This document shows positions 33,994-39,739 of a DNA stretch of 39,739 nucleotides, piece after piece. Location of the stretch: NCBI GenBank assembly GCA_003451675.1, contig DMCY01000085.1:1-39739 (forward strand). Reading direction: 5' to 3'. The position numbers and the translations under genes are program-made. Positions within the stretch are counted from its first letter, which is position 1. Every line of letters starts with the position of its first letter. This DNA is from Candidatus Atribacteria bacterium (lineage in GTDB: Bacteria; Atribacterota; JS1; SB-45; 34-128). The notes below the pieces were generated by a model. That model was not told the DNA's origin. It ran no database searches and was given only the letters and a program-made list of their open reading frames with translations.

Positions 33994-34701
33994 TTAGGAC
34001 TTGCAAACATTATCTTTCTTTTTCCCTCTAAATATTGACAGATAATATTTTAAATGCCAGAGAGCATGAAATATACCCAGTAGAGTCATAACAATAGAAA
34101 ATTCCACATGCCAGAATAAAAAGTTAAAATTAATGGCTCTAAACCAATCATAATCCCTAATAAATACCAGAATCATTCCCGTTCCGGCTGAACCGATAAA
34201 ACTGATTAGCAAGAAAACGTTCCAGAATTTCTTTTCTTTACACGAACTTATTTCCAATTTTCGAGCCAGGAATTTACCGCCAAAATATATAAGCAGAGAT
34301 ACAAAAAAGATTTCTAAAAAATTATAATCGGGTAGTGATTTCCTCTCAGGAGACGGAGAGCCGGGAACCGTTTTTTCATTAGAAGCTGCTTCGGCAATAA
34401 AAAATCTTTCTGTAACTTTCTCATCAGTTTCTTTAAAGTATTTATTATCATCTTTTACGCTTTCTTTAATATTATCTTCCTTTAAAGTTATGTTCGTACT
34501 ACGGTCTTCAGGTGCTGGTTGAGAACGGTCGCAAATTCCATCACCGTCAGTATCGATATATCTTTTACATTCTCCCGGATAAGGGTCATCTTCTAAACCA
34601 AAGGGACAGTTATCCCATGCGTAGATAGATATTGAACTTAAAGCTATTAAAATAAAGATTATTGTAGATAATATAATGTATTTTCTAAATCTTTTTATCA
34701 T
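33994..34701 (-). CDS. Membrane protein with a calcium-type repeat and a DUF4405-like cytochrome b domain
   Basis: A 235-residue protein with a signal peptide (about residues 1-28). A small outside domain CPFGLEDDPYPGECKRY is followed by DTDGDGICD (about 51-59), a calcium-binding thrombospondin type 3/EF-hand-like loop. A low-complexity linker leads to three or four helices (about 130-225). The last helices contain FLFWHVEFSIVMTLLGIFHALWHLKYY with three histidines spaced as haem ligands in DUF4405/ferric-reductase-like cytochromes b. It heads the sigma/anti-sigma operon and may be its redox or metal sensor, or a target; this is inference. Confidence 0.7.
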   Translation of the reverse strand: MIKRFRKYIILSTIIFILIALSSISIYAWDNCPFGLEDDPYPGECKRYIDTDGDGICDRSQPAPEDRSTNITLKEDNIKESVKDDNKYFKETDEKVTERFFIAEAASNEKTVPGSPSPERKSLPDYNFLEIFFVSLLIYFGGKFLARKLEISSCKEKKFWNVFLLISFIGSAGTGMILVFIRDYDWFRAINFNFLFWHVEFSIVMTLLGIFHALWHLKYYLSIFRGKKKDNVCKS

Positions 34702-35073
34702 ATTTTGTCTTTCATTTATAATTTATTATAATCTATTAAATAGAATATGGGAAATTTTGTTTATTAAAAGTACCTACCTTATAATACGCAGGCCAGAATA
34801 ATTTTCTTTCATATGAATAAAATATTTCTTTTTAATTTTAATATATACTATAATAGACATGCAGGATGTAAATATTTGCCGTAGCTTTGGAGAGAGAATT
34901 AGAAGAAAGAAAAGAATAATTATTGCTTTTGTTTTTTTATCTTTTCTTTTGCTTTCTTGACTCGATACTCGATACCATATACTTGATACTATATTTAAGG
35001 ATATTTATAAAAAATATAGAATTAAGCTATAATGATATATAATTAGGATAAAGATTAAAAGGGGGGACTAAAT
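34702..35073. other. Divergent spacer with one heptamer array
   Basis: This 372-base spacer separates the minus-strand sigma operon from the plus-strand TPR gene and must hold both promoters. A TATAAT on the minus strand near 34731 and one on the plus strand at 35029-35034 are candidates, both without a clear -35. The heptamer array at 34960 lies within it. No gene is visible. Confidence 0.45.
34960..34994. repeat. Heptamer array, ACTCGAT family
   Basis: Five seven-base units without gaps: ACTCGAT twice, then ACCATAT, ACTTGAT and ACTATAT. It is the cleanest heptamer run in the window. Confidence 0.85.
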
Positions 35074-35985
35074 ATGAAAAAGAGATATTTGAAAATGTTT
35101 TTAATATTAAGTTTGATTATTTGTGGATTATTATCAGTATTTAGCTTTAGTTTTGCAACTGGTCAAGGGGAAACTGCCTGGGAAACTCTTTCTCAAGAAG
35201 CATCTGATTACCTAAAGATGGCTCTAAACAAGATGGAAGAGGCGATTAAAACTTATCAGGGGGCTAATTACCCCAATAAAGAACTGTGGGTTGAAGCGAT
35301 CGATTATGGTGAAAAAGCTATTAAGGCAGACCCGGATTTCATAGAAGCCCATTATCGTCTTGCCCAGATTTATCAGTATACTAATTGGTATTATCGAGAA
35401 GCGAGAGAGTGGGGGAGATATATTGAACTTATTCGAAAAAGGGAAGTAATTTCTCCGGAAGCTGAACAGAAATTAGCTTTTGCCTATTATCGGTTGGGAT
35501 ATGCGGCTTATCAAAGAGAAGATTATGATGGCTGTATCCTGTATTTACAAAAAGCAGTTGAGGTTGATCCAGAAATGATTGAAGCTCACTATTGGTTGGC
35601 GAGAGTATTTTACGAAGAAGGCAGATTGAATGATTCTCTTTCTTTCTGGAAAAAAGTGTTAGAGATTGACCCTTATTATCCCCGGGCTCAATATTTTTAT
35701 ACTAAAGTAGAAAATTCTATAAAATACGGGAAAGAAGCGTATTCTCATTATGAAGCAGGGTATAACCTTTATGAACAAAAATTGTTTGAAGAGGCTATAT
35801 ACGAATACCGTCAAGCAGTTAGGTCCAACCCTAATTTTTCTGCGGCTTATTATTGGCTGGGTAGAATTTATTACGAGAGAGGCAATTATCGGGAAGCTGT
35901 GAATAATTGGAAAGAAGTCTTACGTTTAGAGCCGGAAAACACAAAAGCAGAGTATTGGTTAAAGCAGGCGGAAAAACATAACTAG
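35074..35985 (+). CDS. Secreted or periplasmic TPR-repeat protein
   Basis: A 303-residue protein with a signal peptide (about residues 1-29, ending FSFSFATG) and about five tetratricopeptide repeats. Clear ones are AIKADPDFIEAHYRLAQIYQY near 87-107, QKLAFAYYRLGYAAYQREDYDGCILYLQKAVEVDPEMIEAHYWLARVFYEEGRLNDSLSFWKKVLEIDP near 128-197, and EAGYNLYEQKLFEEAIYEYRQAVRSNPNFSAAYYWLGRIYYERGNYREAVNNWKEVLRLEP near 228-288. Such proteins scaffold complexes in the envelope; the partner is unknown. Start ATG with AAAGGGGGGACTAA. Its TAG stop overlaps a heptamer array. Confidence 0.85.
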   Translation: MKKRYLKMFLILSLIICGLLSVFSFSFATGQGETAWETLSQEASDYLKMALNKMEEAIKTYQGANYPNKELWVEAIDYGEKAIKADPDFIEAHYRLAQIYQYTNWYYREAREWGRYIELIRKREVISPEAEQKLAFAYYRLGYAAYQREDYDGCILYLQKAVEVDPEMIEAHYWLARVFYEEGRLNDSLSFWKKVLEIDPYYPRAQYFYTKVENSIKYGKEAYSHYEAGYNLYEQKLFEEAIYEYRQAVRSNPNFSAAYYWLGRIYYERGNYREAVNNWKEVLRLEPENTKAEYWLKQAEKHN

Positions 35986-36150
35986 CGTAGAGCGTATAGA
36001 TGAACTAGCGTGGAGCGTGGAGCGTACAGCGGATAGCGTTTAGAAATACAGTAATGAGTAATAAGAAAAGAGTTAAATAGTTAGTTGGTTACCTGATTAG
36101 CTGGTTGAGGAATGAGTATATTGGAAAATTGGGGAATTGGTTAATTGGTT
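35984..36150. repeat. Composite repeat: heptamers joined to octamers
   Basis: 35984-36041 is a run of about seven AGCGTAG/AGCGTGG-type heptamers, interrupted once by AGATGAACT. The linker AGAAATACAGTAATGAGTAA, then AAGAAAAGAGTTAAATAGTT, matches 21916-21970. GTTA octamers and a GAGGAATGAGTATAT core follow, then a decayed GGTTAATT tail. This fills about half of a 318-base spacer; the rest, to the ATG at 36304, has no visible feature. Confidence 0.8.
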
Positions 36151-36303
36151 TAATTTGCTATTCCCATTACTTAAAAGATATAATAAAGATAGAATTATTC
36201 AAATTTATGAAAGTTAAATTTTGTAAAATAATCCCTTTCTTAAATTGAAATTATCGAAATCGAACAAAATAATATTTTAATTTTAAATTACGGAGAAAAT
36301 AAA

Positions 36304-37542
36304 ATGAGAATTGCTTTTTTTACCAATTGTTATAAACCGCTGGTTAATGGAGTTGTTACCAGCATATCTTCATTAAAAGAAGCTTACGAAAGAAAAGAGC
36401 ATGAAGTTTATATCTTTGCTCCCAAGGTAGAAGATTATGTTGATCAAGAAAAAAATGTATTCAGGTATAGGTCAGTAAATTTAACTAAAAAAGTAAAATA
36501 CCCTATTGCTATACCTTTGTCCTTTAGAGCGAAAAAGGTCATAACTGAATTTAATCCAGATATTATTCATATCCATCACCCCTTTGTTTTAAGTTCTGCA
36601 GCTATGATGTATGGGGGAGAATTAGGCATACCTAAAATATTAACTCTTCATACTCAATATGAACAGTATGCTTATTATGCTGCTCCTATACCACAAATAA
36701 TAGCTCAAGAAGCAATTAAAATAATAGTTTCTAATTTAGCTAATAAAACTGATTGTATAACTACTCCATCTAAATCAATGAAAGAATTGGTAAAAAGTTA
36801 TGGTATAAAGAATAGAATTGAGGTTATTCCCAATGCAATACATTTGATTTCTTTCAAGGAAGATGATGAATTGAAGAGAACAGAAATTAAGAAAAAATAC
36901 AATCTGAAAGAAGATGATAAAATAATTCTCTTTGTGGGTAGAGTAGCTTCAGAGAAGAGTATAGATAAGATTATAAAAGCATTAGCAATAATTAAAAAGA
37001 GAAGCATTGGTAAAGAAAAATTATTAATAGTAGGCAATGGTCTGGTTATGGATGAACTAAAACAGCTTACCCGAACTTTGAGAGTAGAAGAAGATGTAAT
37101 ATTTGCAGGTACAGTAAGTTATGAAGAAATTCAGCATTATTACAAGATGGCTTATGTATTTACTATTGCTTCTACAACAGAAACTTTTGGAATAGTAACT
37201 ATAGAAGCCTTAGCTTCCGGAGTTCCCGTCGTGGCGATTAAAGCTCCAGGAGCAGTAGATATACTAACAGATGGACTGGATGGACTGTTAGTTGATGATG
37301 ATGTTGAAAAATTTGCTAATGCATTAGAAAAAATTATTAGAGAGCCAGAATTAAGAGAAAAGCTCTCCCAGGGAGCATTAAAGACTTCCGAAAAATATGG
37401 TATTGATACAATTTCTGAAAGAATGTTAAATCTTTATTGGGAAGTAATCGAGATAAAAAAATCTAAAACTAAAGAGAAGAAAAATTTTATAAAAGATATT
37501 CTGGCCATAAATTATGAAGGTAAAATAAAAAATGAAAAATAG
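36304..37542 (+). CDS. GT4 family glycosyltransferase
   Basis: A 412-residue GT-B glycosyltransferase. The N-domain begins MRIAFFTNCYKPLVNGVVTSISSLKEAYERKEHEVYIFAP and has IIHIHHPFVLSSAA near 80-93 and LTLHTQYEQYAYY near 108-120. The C-domain has ILFVGRVASEKSIDKIIKAL near 208-227 and the retaining motif STTETFGIVTIEALASGVPVVA near 291-312. It resembles bacterial diacylglycerol glucosyltransferases and mannosyltransferases, so a glycolipid or envelope polysaccharide is likely; donor and acceptor cannot be fixed. Start ATG with ACGGAGAAAAT. The last 11 bases overlap the start of a decayed Ysc84/SYLF gene, suggesting they were once coupled. Confidence 0.9.
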   Translation: MRIAFFTNCYKPLVNGVVTSISSLKEAYERKEHEVYIFAPKVEDYVDQEKNVFRYRSVNLTKKVKYPIAIPLSFRAKKVITEFNPDIIHIHHPFVLSSAAMMYGGELGIPKILTLHTQYEQYAYYAAPIPQIIAQEAIKIIVSNLANKTDCITTPSKSMKELVKSYGIKNRIEVIPNAIHLISFKEDDELKRTEIKKKYNLKEDDKIILFVGRVASEKSIDKIIKALAIIKKRSIGKEKLLIVGNGLVMDELKQLTRTLRVEEDVIFAGTVSYEEIQHYYKMAYVFTIASTTETFGIVTIEALASGVPVVAIKAPGAVDILTDGLDGLLVDDDVEKFANALEKIIREPELREKLSQGALKTSEKYGIDTISERMLNLYWEVIEIKKSKTKEKKNFIKDILAINYEGKIKNEK

Positions 37543-37983
37543 AACTTTAAAAAATATTATTTTAGCAATGTTATTATTTTTAGTTTTAACTTGCATAGGG
37601 CAAGCAGCTCCTACGACGATGACGCCATCAGATATAATTAACGAATATCCTTCGAAGTATTAGAGGAAATCTCGGTATCAGGGGATAGCGGGGCTTTTGG
37701 AGCGCTTTTGAAAGAAGCAGAAGGCATAGCCATCTTTCCTTTGGGAAGGTCTCTTTCAGCAGACACAGATTATAAATTTAAAGCTTCAATATATTCTTAT
37801 TCTATAAGCAAGGGGGCTTACATCGGAGCTTCTTTCCAGGGTTCGGCTATCGAAGAGGACAGTGAGGCGAATGAATTATTTTATGGGAAGAGCATATATA
37901 ACCGAACTATATTAGGAAACAAGATTACCGTAAATCCGGCAGTGTTGAGATTATTACTACTGATAAAGAAGATTTCCAAGTAA
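37532..37983 (+). pseudogene. Decayed Ysc84/SYLF lipid-binding domain gene
   Basis: The frame starting at ATG 37532 encodes a signal peptide (NIILAMLLFLVLTCIGQAAPTTMT) and stops at TAG 37661-37663. In another frame from about 37642, the Ysc84/SYLF pattern appears: EVLEEIS, then LLKEAEGIAIFP. It jumps directly to LGRSLSADTDYKFKASIYSYSISKGAYIGASFQGSAIEEDSEANELFYG, which is the C-terminal part of the family. Roughly 80 residues that normally follow IFP (the GG-rich core) are missing in frame. So the gene carries both a frameshift and an internal deletion. SYLF domains bind phosphoinositides in eukaryotes; bacterial ones are secreted proteins of unknown function. A short product from the TTG at 37708 is possible but unlikely to fold. 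Confidence 0.75.
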
Positions 37984-38023
37984 TACAAATAAAAAGACAT
38001 AATAAAAAAATTATACTCTTTAT

Positions 38024-38052
38024 TTGACAATTCTAAATTTATTGTGTTAATA
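38024..38052 (+). promoter_or_regulatory. Promoter for the c-di-GMP riboswitch and lipoprotein
   Basis: A perfect TTGACA (38024-38029) is followed after 17 bases by TTAATA (38047-38052; TAATAT is one base further). The RNA would start near 38059, some 215 bases before the aptamer. A closer TATAAT at 38177-38182 without a -35 is an alternative. Confidence 0.55.
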
Positions 38053-38249
38053 TTAGGTTGGAGTATTTTACCTATAATTAATTAAATCAACAAATAAAAA
38101 AAAATAATATAGTAACATTAAATAAAATTATTAAAAAATTTACAAATTAATGTCTAAAATTGTTTGTTTTAGGGAATATAATAATAAAGAAGAGATTTTA
38201 TTATTTTAATTAATGAAAGAGATAATATTATTTATTACAGGGAGGTGAC

Positions 38250-38324
38250 TTGAATAAGAAAAGTTCCAAAAAGTTGAAAAAGGTAAACTGTCCGAAAGGG
38301 CAGGACGCAAAGTCATGGGTTTAA
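38250..38324 (+). CDS. Possible 24-residue leader peptide overlapping the riboswitch
   Basis: A near-perfect ribosome site, AGGGAGGTGA, precedes TTG at 38250. The frame encodes 24 residues, very Lys-rich at first (MNKKSSKKLKKV), then CPKGQDAKSWV, and stops at 38322-38324 inside the c-di-GMP aptamer. The second half is simply the translated aptamer, so only the first codons could be shaped as protein. A ribosome on it would unfold the aptamer. It may be a real coupling device or a chance match; no homologue is known to me. Confidence 0.3.
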   Translation: MNKKSSKKLKKVNCPKGQDAKSWV

Positions 38325-38368
38325 GGTACTCGTAAGAGTGCTATGATCGCCAGACTGCCAATTTTAAA
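38274..38368 (+). promoter_or_regulatory. Cyclic di-GMP-I (GEMM) riboswitch
   Basis: The GEMM-I landmarks are present in order. GGTAAAC opens the aptamer, CTGTCC-GAAA-GGGCAG forms P2 with its GNRA loop, GGACGCAAAGTC is the invariant joining segment, and a variable P3 (38316-38346) follows. ATGATCGCCAGACTGCC then closes P1, pairing with GGTA and the A-run before it. The A/T-rich bases on both sides extend P1. The lipoprotein ATG lies 24 bases after P1 with GCAGGAGGCG as its ribosome site. There is no obvious terminator, so control may act on translation. Confidence 0.9.
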
Positions 38369-38391
38369 AAAAATTGCAGGAGGCGATTTAA

Positions 38392-39739
38392 ATGAAACTA
38401 AGTACAAAAATCATTTTACCGATAATTTTAATTTCCGCATTATTAATCTTACTTGCTGGATGTTTCGGTGTTCCTACTGACGAATCTCCTGGATATACTC
38501 CGGGAACTGGAACCATAACAGGCATAATTGCAGCACCATGTTGCTCCACATCTGCTGATCCGGTTACCGAAACTTGTTGTGTATCTCCTGAGTATTGGTG
38601 TTATTACTGTCAGCAAAATTGGTCCCTTCAAGATGGCATCGAAGTGGTACTTACCTACGGGGAAGATGTAGTAGCTACCACCACGACGAACGAAGATGGT
38701 GAATTTACCTTTACCGATGTTCCCCCGGGCAAGAACTATGTGGTGACTGCTTATTGTCCGGATTATGATGATAACAGGCCCTTAGTCAAAGATGTCGCTT
38801 TAGAGGTCGCCAGCACCTTTGATACCAAGATCACCGATCTGGTCTCTACTTCCCTTGGCTTGGTAGTAGACTTTCTGGTCTACTATACCGAATGGGGACC
38901 GGAAGATATCTCTTTGGATGCCGTTATCGCTGACAAACCGACTTTCCCCAACTTCCCTAAGTTTAAAGCCCTCATCTACGAGGTTCGTCGGGTAGTAGAG
39001 AACTGTGAGCTCAATCTCCTAACTGATGATGATGTTCTATATGCTACATGTAGGGCAGCAGAAGAGATCAGTGGTTTGGATATCGGATGTGGAGCAGGAT
39101 ATGGTGGGGACGGAGGAGAAGAAGAAGAGCCAGTTACCTACACTTTAACTATGGCAGTAAATCCGACTGAAGGAGGTACAACTAGCCCAACAGTAGAAAC
39201 TCATACCTATGATGAAGGGACAGTGGTACCAATTGAAGCTTTTGCTGCAGCGTGCTATGATTTTGACCACTGGAGTGGTGATGTAACAGGTGGTACTAAT
39301 CCTACTACAGTGACCATGAATAGTGATAAGACGGTGACGGCCAATTTTGTCCAGGAGGAATACATCCTGACCGTTAATACCGAGGGCGAAGGATCTGTTA
39401 CCAAGGTTCCGGATAAGGATAAATATGACTGCGGTGAAGATGTAGTACTTACTGCAACCGCTGAACCTTGCTGGGTTTTTGATCACTGGGAAGGTGAAGA
39501 GATAGATGGAAGTACTAACAATCCGGAGACTGTCACTATGGATAGCGACAAAATAGTCACTGCTGTGTTTATCAAACTCGAAGATGTATACATACTGACC
39601 GTTAATACCGAGGGCGAAGGATCTGTTACCAAGGTTCCGGATAAGGATAAATATGACTGCGGTGAAGATGTAGAACTTACTGCAACCGCTGAACCTTGCT
39701 GGGGTTTTGATCACTGGGGAGGGGAAGAGATAGATGGAA
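38392..39739 (+). CDS. Surface lipoprotein with InlB-type repeats, truncated by the window edge
   Basis: A 3'-partial gene of 449 codons with no stop before the right edge. A lipoprotein signal ends in the lipobox LAGC (Cys24). Residues about 40-125 form a carboxypeptidase-regulatory-like beta domain (GTITGIIAAP, then DGEFTFTDVPPGKNYVVTAYCP) carrying an unusual Cys-rich insert. A helical region (about 150-230) and an acidic Gly/Glu linker follow. Three InlB B/Flg_new-type repeats of about 75 residues start at Tyr250, Tyr324 and Tyr400, each with DHW-type and VTMxSDKxVTAxF-type motifs. Repeats 2 and 3 are nearly identical even in DNA. It is likely an adhesin or surface-layer protein under c-di-GMP control. 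Start ATG with GCAGGAGGCG. Confidence 0.88.
   Translation, partial: MKLSTKIILPIILISALLILLAGCFGVPTDESPGYTPGTGTITGIIAAPCCSTSADPVTETCCVSPEYWCYYCQQNWSLQDGIEVVLTYGEDVVATTTTNEDGEFTFTDVPPGKNYVVTAYCPDYDDNRPLVKDVALEVASTFDTKITDLVSTSLGLVVDFLVYYTEWGPEDISLDAVIADKPTFPNFPKFKALIYEVRRVVENCELNLLTDDDVLYATCRAAEEISGLDIGCGAGYGGDGGEEEEPVTYTLTMAVNPTEGGTTSPTVETHTYDEGTVVPIEAFAAACYDFDHWSGDVTGGTNPTTVTMNSDKTVTANFVQEEYILTVNTEGEGSVTKVPDKDKYDCGEDVVLTATAEPCWVFDHWEGEEIDGSTNNPETVTMDSDKIVTAVFIKLEDVYILTVNTEGEGSVTKVPDKDKYDCGEDVELTATAEPCWGFDHWGGEEIDG
39361..39739 (+). repeat. Recent 228-bp in-frame tandem duplication in the lipoprotein gene
   Basis: The segments starting at 39361 and 39589 match almost base for base for at least the first 110 bases (about two differences) and remain similar to the window end. 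The first repeat at 39139 is clearly more diverged. The copy number beyond the edge is unknown. Confidence 0.85.

Noticed and set aside
39145..39714. Long open frame on the minus strand across the lipoprotein repeats
   Set aside because: It is antisense to a well-supported lipoprotein frame, has no ribosome site and is internally repetitive only because the sense gene is.

Overview
This window is AT-rich, densely coded DNA. It most resembles an uncultivated, diderm, probably anaerobic bacterium. Two TolC-type outer-membrane proteins with a MacAB-type pump and a lipobox protein imply two membranes. Short spacers, TTG/GTG starts with strong Shine-Dalgarno sites and archaeal-like enzymes (ApgM, ComB, TreT) fit lineages such as Atribacterota or a neighbouring candidate phylum. 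That placement is inference and no marker gene proves it. I saw no tRNA, rRNA, transposase, phage gene or CRISPR array.

Layout. 0.2-5.7 kb (minus): a five-gene tripartite efflux operon (two TolC proteins, adaptor, ATPase, FtsX-type permease) ending in a hairpin terminator; the second TolC gene is frameshifted at a run of eight G. 6.2-9.3 kb (minus): btuFCD corrinoid uptake behind a cobalamin riboswitch and a good promoter. 9.3-12.7 kb (plus, divergent): a corrinoid adenosyltransferase gene overlapping larE, then larB and larC of the nickel-pincer cofactor pathway. 13-22 kb (plus): single genes or small groups for DUF2007, YjbQ, RecD2, ApgM, ComB, a class V aminotransferase, VanZ, an M42 peptidase and an HhH-GPD glycosylase. 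22.1-28.5 kb: a sugar module of trehalose synthase TreT, a ROK regulator and an ABC importer lacking its ATPase. 29-32.7 kb: dGTPase, macrodomain and M23 peptidase. 32.7-34.7 kb (minus): an ECF-type sigma factor with two membrane proteins. 35-38 kb (plus): a TPR lipoprotein-like protein, a GT4 glycosyltransferase and a decayed Ysc84/SYLF gene. 38-39.7 kb: a c-di-GMP-I riboswitch in front of a large surface lipoprotein with InlB-type repeats, which runs off the right edge.

The most unusual feature is not a gene. From about 12.7 to 36.2 kb nearly every larger spacer is filled with degenerate short-period tandem arrays. Seven-base families include units AGCGTAT, TAGTGAA, ACGAGAT, ACTCGAT, CTGAAAA and CAGAATT. 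An eight-base family appears as GTTANNNN arrays facing AACYNNNN arrays. They mix with covarying GTAGG hairpins and with GTCATTGCGAG/CTCGCAATGAC inverted-repeat elements. Several arrays begin exactly at, or just inside, the stop codon of the upstream gene. They are absent from the first 12 kb and the last 3 kb. The closest precedent I know is the heptanucleotide STRR repeats of filamentous cyanobacteria.

Together the genes describe a cell that scavenges corrinoids, makes nickel-pincer cofactor, imports sugars and makes or uses trehalose, exports compounds through a TolC-type pump, and uses c-di-GMP to control a surface protein.
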